A stretch of DNA of 64,000 bases from the NCBI GenBank assembly GCA_023634235.1, contig JAMKCF010000019.1, forward strand, positions 7,643,684 to 7,707,683, written 5' to 3'. Origin of the DNA: Pisaster brevispinus. Taxonomy: Eukaryota; Echinodermata; Asteroidea; Forcipulatida; Asteriidae. Positions 45,327 to 64,000 of the stretch are shown here, piece by piece. The notes beneath the pieces are model-generated. The model was not told the origin of the DNA, did no database searches, and worked only from the letters and a program-made list of their open reading frames with translations. The number at the start of each line of letters is the position of its first letter. Position 1 is the stretch's first letter. Made by a program: the position numbers and the translations under genes.

Positions 45327-47692
45327 GCAGAGTGAGATAATGAAGCAGAGTGACATGACAAAGCAGAGTGAGATAATGAAGCAGAGTGACACGACAAAGC
45401 AGAGTGAGATGATGAAGCAGAATTAAATGACAAGCAGAGTTAGAACATAAGCAGAGTGGAATGACAAAACAGACTGATATGAAGAGGCAACCTGAGATTA
45501 AGAGGCAGAGTGAAAAAGCACAAAGCAGAGTGAGATGATGAAGCAGATCAGATGACGGAGCAGAGTGAGATGATAAAGCAGTGTGAGATGATGAGGCAGA
45601 CTGAGATGGTGAATCAGAGTGAAGATCACGAGGCAGAGTGAGATGACAAAACAGAGTGAGATGAGGAGGCAGACAGAGATGAACAAGAGTGGGGGGACAA
45701 AGCCGAGTGAGGTGACAAAGCAGAGTGAAAAAAGGAAGCAGAATGAGATGAAGAACCAGAGAGAGATGATAAAACAGAATGAGAGGACAAAATTGACAGT
45801 AAGACAGGAGAGAAATGACGAAGCAGAGAAAGATGAGAAAGCAGAGTGATATAATGAAGCAGAGTGACATGAAAAAGCAGAGTGAGATAATGAAGCAGAG
45901 TGACATGACAAAGCAGAGTGAGATGATGAAGCAGAATTAGATGACAAGCAGAGTTAGAACATAAGCAGAGTGGAATGACAAAACAGACTGATATGAAGAG
46001 GCAACCTGAGATTAAGAGGCAGAGTGAAAAAGCACAAAGCAGAGTGAGATGATGAAGCAGAATTAGATGACAAGCAGAGTTAGAACCTAAGCAGAGTGGA
46101 ATGACAAAACAGACTGATATGAAGAGGCAACCTGAGATTAAGAGGCAGAGTGAAAAAGCACAAAGCAGAGTGAGATGATGAAGCAGATCAGATGACGGAG
46201 TGAGATGAGGAGGCAGACAGAGAACAAGAGTGGGGGGACAAAGCCGACTGAGGTGACAAAGCAGAGTGAGAAAAGGAAGCAGAATGAGATGAAGAACCAG
46301 AGAGAGATGATAAAACAGATGGAGAGGACAAAATTGGGAGTAAGACAGGAGAGAAATTACGAAGCAGAGAGAGATGATAAAGCAGAATGAGAAGACAAAG
46401 TAAAGAAAGAAGAAGAGTGACATGACAAAGCAGAGTGAGATAATGAAGCAGAGTGACATGACAAAGCAGAGTGAGATGATGAAGCAGAATTAGATGACAA
46501 GCAGAGTTAGAACATAAGCAGAGTGGAATGACAAAACAGACTGATATGAAGAGGCAGCCTGAGATGAAGAGGCAGAGTGTAATTCACAAAGCAACATAAG
46601 ATGACGAAGCAGATCAGATGACGGAGCAGAGTGAGATGGTAAAGCAGTGTGCGATGATTAGGCAGACTGAGATGGTGAATCAGAGTGAAGATCACAAAAC
46701 AAAGTGAGATGAGGAGGCAGACAGAGATGAACAAGAGTGAGGGAACAAAGCCGAGTGAGGTGACAAAACAGACTGAGATAAAGAAGCAGAGTGAGATGAT
46801 GAAGCAGAGTGAGATGACAAAACAGAGTTAGATGAGGATGCAGACAGAGGTGAACAAGCAGATTGAGATGATGAAACAGAGTAAGATGACAAAGTAGAAT
46901 GAGATGACAAAGCAGGAGATGATAAAGCAGACTGAAAAGTCGAAGCAGATTGAGAAGAAGAAGCAGACTGAGAAGAAGCAGAGTGATGAGAAGAAGAGGC
47001 AGAGTGAGAAAAAGAAGCAGACTGAGAAGAAGCAGAGTGGTGAGAAGAAGCAGAGTGGGTTGATAAAGCAGAATGAGATGAAGAAGTAGAGTGAGTTGAT
47101 AAAAAAGAGTGAGATGATGAAGCAGAATGAGATGACAAAGCATAGTAAAATGATGAAGCAAGTAAGATCAAAACGCAGAGTGAGTTGACAAAACAGAGTG
47201 AGATGAGGAGGCAGACAGAGGTGAACAAGCAGAGTTAGATGATGAAATAGAGCGAGATGACAAAGCAGAGTGAGAGGTCAAAGCAGAGAGAGATGACAGA
47301 GCAGAGTGAGAAGAAGACGCAGCGAGAGAGATGATGAAGCAGAATGAGAAGACAAAGCAGACTGAGAAGTCAAAGCAGATGAGATGACAAAGGAGAGTGA
47401 CATGATGGAGCAGAATGAGATGATGAAGCAAGTGAGAAGAAGAAGCAGACTAAGAAGCAGATGAGTGATGAGAAGAAGTAGAGTGAGAAAAAGACACAGA
47501 GTGAGATGAAGAAGTAGAGTGAGATAACAAAGTAGAGTGAGATAACGAAGAAGAGTGAGATTATGAAGCAAAGTGAGATGACATTTGTCAGAGTGACTTG
47601 ATGAAGCACAGTGAGAAGAAAAAGCAGAGTGAGATAACAAAGCAGAATGAGCTGACAAAGCAGAATGAGATGACGAAGCAGAGATATATAAT
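45327..47692. repeat. Purine-rich 18-bp minisatellite, block 3, with higher-order units
   Basis: Continuation of block 2 after the hAT-type insertion. The long-unit landmark AGAACATAAGCAGAGTG recurs near 45452, 45957 and 46510, with a variant (AGAACCTAAG) near 46083. The right third (about 46800-47690) is more like block 1, with GAAGAAGCAGAGTGATGAGAAG words. Minus-strand frames of 140-280 codons are periodic and not taken as genes. Confidence 0.9.
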
Positions 47693-48185
47693 ACACCCAA
47701 CATAGTTTAAAAAGTGAAAATCACTGAGGATGGTAAATAATATAACAGCCATTTAAATGTCACTTCTGTCTCTCATTAAAAATTGGGGTTCACACAGAAA
47801 TCATAATACAAAGTTACACAACTTTCCAAGACAAACAAGAGTTTCCACAAACAATACTTTTGTTGTTTTTTAACATCTTTGGGTGTCTATTGATAAAACA
47901 CATTAATAATATTGAAAATAATCATACGTAACTCTGGAGGCAAGGAGTTTGACACAAGACTACTGGGCACCAGTTGCAATGAACATGTAAAAAGTTTAAG
48001 TTGTACATGTTTCAAGAAAAATAGTAGTGAAATAAACTGTGACATGCCAATGCAAACTGGAAGACTAGACTTCCACATCAAAATATTACATAATATGTTT
48101 CAACATGTGTGGGATGGATGAGAAAGATTTCAATATTTATCAGTTTTCCACGACTCCTTTAAAAATATAAACAAATTCCATGATA
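47693..48185. other. Unassigned sequence
   Basis: Short frames only. May be intronic or 3' sequence of the putative minus-strand gene starting at 50056. Confidence 0.3.
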
Positions 48186-48520
48186 GCTTTAATAGATGTT
48201 GCATCGAGGATAACGAATATACTTTTTTTGTGTTTTTTTACCCATACACACCTATGTGTATTAGGCACTGAATACTCAGTACTTTTCCAAGTTCTTTGAA
48301 AAAAATTCACAGGCAAATCACTCAGGTGGGATTCGAACCAACAACTTTTGCATTGCTAGAGCAAATGTCTTATAGACCACCGAGCTAGCGCGATGGCTAG
48401 AGGCATTTCGAAACCTATGTTTAGCAGCGGGTACCACAACGATTTATTAGATGTTAATTTTGCATCAGGAATAAAGAAAATATTTTGGGGTTTTTTACCC
48501 TTACACAGATGTGTGCAAAA
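48186..48520. repeat. Diverged direct repeat flanking a tRNA-derived SINE
   Basis: Two related stretches of about 80 bp (48190-48266 and 48445-48520) share TTTAATAGATGTT-like starts, GCATCNRGNATAANGAA and a T run followed by ACCCNTACACANNTRTGTG. They surround the SINE head at 48322-48402. This looks like a duplication or a composite repeat rather than a normal short target-site duplication. Confidence 0.4.
48322..48402 (-). repeat. tRNA-derived SINE head
   Basis: On the minus strand an A box (TAGCTCGGTGG, opposite 48377-48387) and a B box (GGTTCGAATCC, opposite 48329-48339) are spaced as in a tRNA, within a tRNA-like sequence from CTAGCCATCGCG to CCCACCTGAGTG. The acceptor stem does not close well, so a SINE head is preferred over a functional tRNA gene. 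Confidence 0.6.
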
Positions 48521-48628
48521 ATTATATAACAGCTTTAAGTTCCATGATTTTCGATGGCTGTGGGAACCCTATAAAAATTCAAAGAACTTATGAGCATATT
48601 TAAATTTGGAATGATTAAATTCACTTAC

Positions 48629-48702
48629 CTGTTCATCATGCAGGTGAACCTGTAATTGCTGCCCACAGCTGGCAAGTTGCTGGAGATTGCATTCACATCT
48701 TG
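48629..48702 (-). CDS. Second exon of an unrecognised gene
   Basis: Minus strand: acceptor TTTAATACCTTAG before CAAGATG, donor GAACAG before GTAAGT, 74 nt. Joined in phase 0 to the exon at 49955-50056 it stays open: QDVNAISSNLPAVGSNYRF and then TCMMN, ending in phase 2. Another frame is open too, so phase agreement is only moderate evidence. No domain is recognised, and no third exon could be identified with confidence. Confidence 0.4.
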
Positions 48703-49954
48703 CTAAGGTATTAAAGAAAACAACCATGTCAAAGGTTACTTACTTCATCATTAAAATGACGATGATTAAATGCAATTCTGGAATGATAAAGCAGATTAGC
48801 AAAGTGCCTATTCAGATCACAGAACAAAAGGTATTAGATCTGTTCAATTGGGGATTAAAAATGCAATCTTCATTTTATCAGGAACATTGATTTACTGATA
48901 CTTTTCTTGTTTTAACAAGTACTTCAAATTGTTGGAATCTTCGTACAAATTTACAGAATAATTGAGTTTCAATTCTGTTTGCATGGTGATGGAAGTGACC
49001 GGACACCCATGCAGTACACTCCTCCCTCCCACCCCCCCCCCCCCCCAACACAAGCTCTTCATCAAATTTGGGGTAACAATGCGTTTATTTGTACATGTCA
49101 CAAGGAATCTGAAGTACATGCACAGTCTTGCCTTCTCACACAACCAAATAGTGGCTATAACACTAACAGCCATGGCCTCCGTGGCCTATGCGGCCTCCAT
49201 GTAATTCCAGGCCTGCAAAAAGTGGAATAACTTGGCACAAATGGCAGTTTCAAACATATTTTAAGGTTTCCTTTTTTGAGGGGGGCGAGATTGATTTGAT
49301 GATTTAAGTGGTCTACAGCACAGCCTAACACAATGAAAATCAAATCTGTTTTCTTTCAATGTGTGTTTGGTTTTTGTAATTTACAACAACAAAAAGAGGC
49401 AAATCTGAATGCTAGATTGTGTAATCTTCACTTTCCAGTGCAGTCTATGACCCTTTTATGGTTATCACTATTTACTTTCTAAAATTTCTCTTATTTTATT
49501 TTATTTAAATACCACATTGTTTTTTTCTTCAGCTTCAACCTGCCATGTTCAATAAACATACATCGTGTTGGCTTTATCCTTACGTCATGTACGTGTTCCA
49601 ATATATCAAGAGAAATGTAGCATTGGTATCACCATAGTTTTAATTCAGTGTCATTATTGCATGCTGTAGGAAGACACGAAATACTGAAGTATTAAATTGT
49701 GAAGTATTAAATTGTTCAGAAAAAAACTCAAAGCAACAACAATTTGAGCAAGATTTTGGTAAACTTAACACTTATCAGCAAGTTTTACGTAAACCCGAAC
49801 GCCATGTCCATAGGCCTAACGCTTAAGAACAGGGTAGGCCTTTCACGTGTGTGTTTTTTGAGAGGGCAAGAAACAGAACATAAATTTTCCACATAATTAA
49901 GACATCGTTAGCCACAAAATTCATCCAAGCAGGTTCTATAGCTTCTTAACTTAC

Positions 49955-50056
49955 CAAATGAAGGAAGAAAACGGCTGAAAACAATCTTCGAAGACGTTTA
50001 TTTCTTGAAACAAATCTTTGGCAGCAGAGATTCTTCACCAAGCCGGGGTCCGCCAT
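49955..50056 (-). CDS. First coding exon of an unrecognised gene
   Basis: Minus strand: ATG at 50056 in a good context (AAAAAATGGCGGACCC) begins 34 open codons, MADPGLVKNLCCQRFVSRNK followed by RLRRLFSAVFFLHL, and ends at a strong donor (CATTTG before GTAAGTTAAG). The start overlaps an AAAATGGCGG word, which is both a good Kozak context and a YY1-type motif often found at animal gene starts. The same frame is open upstream to an ATG at 50149, so the true start may be earlier. The peptide is rich in Arg and Leu with Cys-Cys; no known domain. The exon at 48629-48702 continues it in phase. Confidence 0.45.
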
Positions 50057-50149
50057 TTTTTGAAATTCAATCGTGCTTACGCATACGTTCTGCGCACCAC
50101 CCGTTAAAATGAAGGCGGGGATACTGCTGGCCATTGTTTTATTTCCCAT

Positions 50150-52880
50150 ATGAAATGCTTATGGTTCATTTTTGATACAAGTTAACCGCCCCCCCCCCCC
50201 CAAATAAAACCCATATTCTTTAATTTTAAAAAAGATAAAATCTAACAAATGCATGTCATCTCCCCCCCCCCCACCACCCAGTTCAGCGGAGAAAGAGAAA
50301 CATTTATAGTTTTTGTCCAAAGGTCTTTCGAGAACGAAGTTAATCTAAAACCAAAAATCCCGTAAAGTAGGCCCACGTGGGATTTTTAAGGAAATTTTTA
50401 AACAACCAGTTTTTGTTTTGTTTTAAAAATAAACTTTAAAAACAAGAAATTATGTATTCATTATGAACTTTTCCCACAAATAAGCAATTACATATGATTC
50501 TTACCCGAGTGGGAAGGAGGGGAGGACGAAATAATTTCCTGCTGTACAAGAGTTAATTGGAGTCAATATAAAGGTGTTTTTAATACTTTTATCCAGTCAT
50601 GAAATTTCCCCAAAAATGCGAGGACATAGTTCCTACCCAAATTAAGATAATAATACAACTTGTTTTTATCAATGCATTGTTCAAGTGACATTCCGTTGTT
50701 GTTTTTTGGGAAGGGACGAGGGGCTAAAATGCATCCATCAAAAATCGGAGTTCAAGTGAAAAAAGAACTACTTAATGTTCCCTGCACCTAATACGATAGC
50801 TTGACTTTGCGAATCTCATCTGAAATCTATCATTCTCACCAGATTCTCACCAAGGTCTTCTTGAATTGATTTGTTTAGATGCCCCATTTTATACAAAATA
50901 GCAGGAAAGTAAAGATTCAGAAAAGAAATCAAGAACAAACAATCATTTTATGCCATTTTTATGTTTTATTTGATCTCAGCATACGCCATGACACCTTAAA
51001 CAAACATAAGAAAGTAACATAATTAAGTGCAAGAAACAGTATGCCTATCTATATTACTTTTATCAGATAGCAGCTGCATATTTCAAAGTTTCCATTTCCA
51101 AGGCAACAGACGAGCGGTTGCCCTTCTTATTCTACCTGATAATTATTTCAAAATCTACTTCCAGACAAAATGTTATGAAATTGAACAAAAGCATATAAAG
51201 TGGTAAACAAATTATTTATGAAGTGCTTCAGATTTTAGCCTTTTCATGTATCATGTTTTGTTGGGTTTTGTTGGGTTTTTTTTTTTTGGGGGGGGGGGTC
51301 TTCTTTTTTCTAAGAGCAAAGTTCAATCCAATCCTGTAGTTTTTAATAAACAGACCACACAACCAACCTGTGAAAATCTCATCTGATTCGGTAGTCACGT
51401 GTTTGAGAAAATAGCAATTTTTGTTTGTGTCAGAAATATTTGTGTATGTTTAAATGCGCTTATTTTTTTTTTGCCAGATCAATCAATTGAAAATAAAGTG
51501 TTGGGGCATTTTGTTGACACACATTGGTGTGTTTGGGATGGAAATGACAATTGCAACTTGTGTCAAGTTTATGAAAAGTAAGCTTTTACTAAGTAAAAAT
51601 CCCCCCCCCCAACTAACAATTTTTAAAAATCATAATTTGTTGCTTATCATCATTAAATCATGTAACATCTCATTAAACAATAGGCTACATGAACAGTATA
51701 CCGTGCTTAGGAATCATCAGTGTTAGGGTAAAACCCAAATAATATTCTTCATCCCCTGGTGTAGTTATTACATATTTGGTTGGTATTAATGCCAATTATT
51801 CGATGAAATACGCCAACGAATTAAGGTCCTGGTATCATATTTACAAATTAATACAGGGAACGATTTCATCTTTATGCAATTTACAAAGCTGATTACTTAG
51901 ACTGAATGCTAAAATTGAGTAGCAAATGACGGTTTTGAGTTGCAACCGATACATTTTGTGTAAAATTTGCTATGCAATACAGCGGAAATTGTTCATTGCA
52001 ATATTTATTTACTACCATCTTATTTTCAGCTTTTCAGAGTATCCTATTGGTAAGTCTTTCCATCACATGAACAGGGATATGTGTGCAAGGTTTTATCTAT
52101 TCTGTAAGTAATTTTACTAACAAGCACTTATTCCTATGTTCGATTGCTTTTCTTATGATGGAAACTCTATCTGAGAGAACCTTGAGATTTTGCAAAACAT
52201 ATACAGCTCGATTTTATTTATTTATTTTTTCTTCATATATGAATACCCAAAGAATGACAAGCACATTGCATTTTATTTAATGGCAATCCTCTAAATCAGT
52301 TTGCAGGAAGTGAGTGGGGCTTGGGCTACAATAACGTTCTGTCTCACTAAAAAGCAGGAAAGTTGCAAGGCTTTGCATATCTTACATCCAATACTGCCCA
52401 TACATGCCATTCAAATATAAAGTACACGTTTATACACATTTTCACATACATGTAATACAAATTGTCTTTAATTATACCACTGAATTAATATCATACAATT
52501 TTTTTAAATATATTATCAGCAAACAATTACTTCATCTTAAGATGAACAGTGTCCAGACGAAAGTTGTTAATATTAGGTACGTTTGATTAGCTTTTCGAGC
52601 ATTACACGGGTTAAGTTACATGAGCGAGCTCAAACTAGAGCTAAACAAATGACCACACCCTTTCTAGTGAGAGTCATGTGGGACAGCAGGGAATAGTGGT
52701 TGACTTGGATTAGCTCAAGCTAGCCATCAAAGTTTATCAGTTATTTTAATTTCCCCCAAAACGCCAAACAAACAAAAAAACATTGGGTGTGATCCCTGGC
52801 CACACTGCAGTTACAGGTTGAATGGCTTCTGACTGGCACCCCCGAACAAAGATATTGACAAAATAGGGAGACCGCCAACA
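50150..52880. other. Unassigned AT-rich sequence
   Basis: Contains long C or G runs (about 50190, 50265, 51285, 51600) and many short frames without recognisable content. The part next to 50150 is the expected promoter side of the putative gene starting at 50056. Confidence 0.35.
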
Positions 52881-52985
52881 TAGAGCTGGATAGCTCACTT
52901 GGTAGAGTGCCAGTAAGTTAATCCAATGGTGGCAGGTTCAAGTCCCTCTCTAGTGAATTTGTCTTTGTACAAACAAAATCAATTA
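52880..52985 (+). repeat. tRNA-derived SINE, probably truncated
   Basis: A box TAGCTCACTTGG (52891-52902) and B box GGTTCAAGTCC (52935-52945) lie in a tRNA-like head starting TAGAGCTGGATAGCTC. The following AATTTGTCTTTGTACAAACA is typical of a SINE body. No A-rich tail or target-site duplication was found. Confidence 0.55.
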
Positions 52986-53318
52986 CAAATTTACCCAGTC
53001 AGTTTCCCTTGTGGTTTATTACTTGATAAAAAATATTGTTTAACAGGTACATATTTTCCACAAATACTGTTAATTAATGTTTTTAGATTGAGTGACTATG
53101 ACTACCTTCCTTTCTTAAAGCACAATTTTCAAAAGCTAGTTCGCACTATATTTGTATCATTGCTGCACGGCACCATCTTTCGTGATGTAACTAACCCAGG
53201 TCTGTTTCCACTACCCTACTACCCAACTTGCATGAGCAGGGCAGCCGGAGTCACCACAGACATGTCAACCACCATGTTGCCACTCACTCATATCAACCAA
53301 CAACTTGCAACTCATTAA

Positions 53319-53680
53319 AAGGAACATGTTGCCTTCGGATTGGGCACTTTAAGGTATAAAATGCATTTGTTTTGAAATTAACATGCTTGGAAAGATGTTT
53401 TAAAAGTAGAATATAATGGTCCACACACAAATACCCCAAATTAAGTGGGTTTCCCTTTTATTTTGTGAGCTAACACGGTCTGCCAATTTGTAAAACACAA
53501 CTTTGACTCAACAAAATGGCGGACCATGTTAGTTCACAAAGTAAAGGAAAACCACACAATTCCAACGTGTATTTGTGCGGATCATTATTTTCCACTTTCA
53601 AAACATCTTTCCAACCATGTTCACTTCATACCAAATGCTTTTATAGCCCAAAGCGTCCAATCCAAAGGCAACATGTCCCT
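53319..53680. mobile_element. Palindromic MITE flanked by TTAA, forming the PHYH 3' UTR
   Basis: The left end (AAGGAACATGTTGCCTTCGG) and the reverse complement of the right end (AGGGACATGTTGCCTTTGG) are part of arms of about 150 bp that remain alignable inward (AACATGCTTGGAAAGATGTTTT and AACATGGTTGGAAAGATGTTTT). TTAA borders both sides (53315-53318 and 53681-53684), the target preference of piggyBac-type elements. The right end lies 24 bp past the PHYH stop codon on the minus strand, and an AATAAA on that strand lies inside the element at 53457-53462. Confidence 0.75.
53457..53462 (-). promoter_or_regulatory. Candidate polyadenylation signal for PHYH
   Basis: AATAAA on the minus strand (TTTATT on plus), about 250 nt after the PHYH stop codon and inside the TTAA-flanked MITE. 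Use of this signal is inferred from position only. Confidence 0.4.
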
Positions 53681-53708
53681 TTAATATCAATCATCTTGAA
53701 TGGAGCCA

Positions 53709-62852
<9,144 letters not shown>

Positions 62853-64000
62853 CTAAAGTAACAAAAAAGAATCATTGATAAATAAATAATGAATGTTTAT
62901 GAGTTTACATGGTGAGACACACTGAATATTCATTATACTGCACAATGATTGGTCCAACAAATAAGCCATTTGTGAGTTAGATTTGAATAATGTCTGGTAC
63001 AATGACTTGCTTAGTCACAAGCTACTTAGATACAAAAGCTTGCCCTAAACCATTTGATATACATGTATAGCAACTGTCTCTATAATCAAAGCGATCTCAA
63101 AGCGATCTCAAGCAGTCTATGGAATTCAAGCGGTAACTTGTGACTAGAAGCAAGCAGTTACACCAGACGCTATTCAAATCTAACATGCAAATGGTTTCTT
63201 GATGCAAATGTGCCAAACAGCTTTTGAATAAAGTGCCTTCCGATCAAAATTTGATAGGATGGCGTATACATGTAAGAGGATGGCGCACATTTTTTTTTAC
63301 AATTGGAGTCCAGTCTAGAGCTTGAGTCCAGTGCACTAAACCATGAAAGCACTGCTCATCATCTGTTGTCTTTAAAAACAAAGACAAGACACGCTCGATT
63401 TCACAAAGCACTAGTAAAGATTTATCTCAAGATGAGTTGTCAATCTTGTAGTGATTTGTATTGTTTAGATATAAGGTTTGCTAGATATTAGGTTTGCTAA
63501 CAGCTTAAAAGATCAATCTTAGATCTTTGTGAAATCGACCCAGAATTGGTTATCGACAACAAAGTATGATGCCGTGTTAAAATTAGTCGGCTATGGCTAC
63601 ATCTTGATCACTGCGTCATCATGTGATAAAGTAAAGGATGGCCATAACAACACCCAACGCAACAGCTACAGCCATAGCCAAAGCCATCTACTTGGATACA
63701 GCCCAAGTTTCAATCCGAAAGATCACTCATTATAAATTCATCTACACCAAAGTCAAGGAAATAAATTGGCATTTGAAGCCCTAAAATCACAACAGCTTAT
63801 TTTGAATGCCGCAAACAAAACAAACCCGATATGCAAACAATCCCTGACAAAACCTCAGCCATTTTTCATACTTTTCCAAGGTGATCAAGTTTGAGGAAAC
63901 ATTCATCGGTTGTTTTTTATTGAAAACTAGAGGATAGGAATTAAATAGCACTCCTCACTAATGCTAAAAAAAATAGAAGCTCAGTACACGAACCTCAGAC
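62853..64000. other. PHYH intron running off the right edge
   Basis: No exon encoding the expected N-terminal segment was found. It contains a foldback repeat at 63571-63692. Confidence 0.5.
63571..63692. repeat. Foldback MITE related to the one at 1430-1552
   Basis: GTCGGCTATGGCTAC on the left is mirrored by GCTACAGCCATAGCC on the right. It shares the word order GCCGTGT, GATCANNNNGTCATCATGTG with the element at 1430-1552. Confidence 0.5.

Noticed and set aside
37566..47696. Minus-strand ORFs of 140-300 codons with Leu/Ser/His-rich repeats and plus-strand TKQSEM repeats
   Set aside because: An 18-bp repeat keeps frames open by arithmetic. Several overlapping frames on both strands are open at once, with no start context, splice sites or non-repeat domain.
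48322..48402. Functional tRNA gene
   Set aside because: A and B boxes are present but the acceptor stem does not close, and the sequence is embedded in repeat DNA. The same reasoning applies to 12168-12240 and 52880-52950.

Overview
The window looks like nuclear DNA of a marine invertebrate animal. It is AT-rich, gene-poor and intron-rich, and packed with short inverted-repeat elements, tRNA-derived SINEs, CR1-type and Penelope-like retroelements, and large tandem arrays. The only gene identified with confidence, a phytanoyl-CoA dioxygenase (PHYH), is clearly animal. The repeat style suggests an echinoderm-like deuterostome, but that is inference and no species can be named from the sequence alone. 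There are no operons, prokaryotic signals or CRISPR arrays.

Layout. 1-14 kb: mostly unassigned DNA with several miniature inverted-repeat element (MITE) families, some nested, one tRNA-derived SINE, and a single fibronectin type III exon on the minus strand (4389-4543). 14275-14374 is a 100-N assembly gap. 15.1-22.5 kb is a satellite island: a tandem series of about seven hairpin palindromes (15157-15470), an 87-bp tandem repeat (16168-16495), then about 5.9 kb of a 7-bp repeat in three homogeneous domains (GTGCGAA, GTGCAAA, GTGCAAC), ending in a cluster of direct repeats resembling nuclear-receptor sites. 22.8-32.2 kb: a ~30-bp minisatellite, then a segment with large duplications carrying six exon-like cassettes on the minus strand that keep splice sites but not a shared reading frame. 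30.2-31.5 kb is framed by inverted 20-bp iterons. 33-36.3 kb holds a MITE, a possible hAT transposase remnant and a decayed LINE.

37.6-47.7 kb: three blocks of one purine-rich 18-bp minisatellite. A decayed Penelope-like element lies between the first two, with a hammerhead ribozyme fold downstream of its reverse transcriptase. A 1,275-bp non-autonomous hAT-type element with an 8-bp target duplication splits the last two. At 48.6-50.1 kb two minus-strand exons join in phase and suggest the 5' end of an unrecognised gene; its terminal exon might be at 23977-24111.

53.7-64 kb: PHYH on the minus strand. Six exons are defined (62684-62852, 60872-60953, 59913-60094, 57827-57976, 56079-56213, 53709-53762), giving about 256 residues of the catalytic domain and the stop codon; the 5' end lies beyond the right edge. 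Its last intron contains two joined LINE fragments, one with a near-perfect 44-bp hairpin, and its stop codon sits 24 bp from a TTAA-flanked MITE that probably forms most of the 3' UTR. Except for PHYH and perhaps the two smaller exon sets, the open frames here are short chance ORFs or repeat artefacts.
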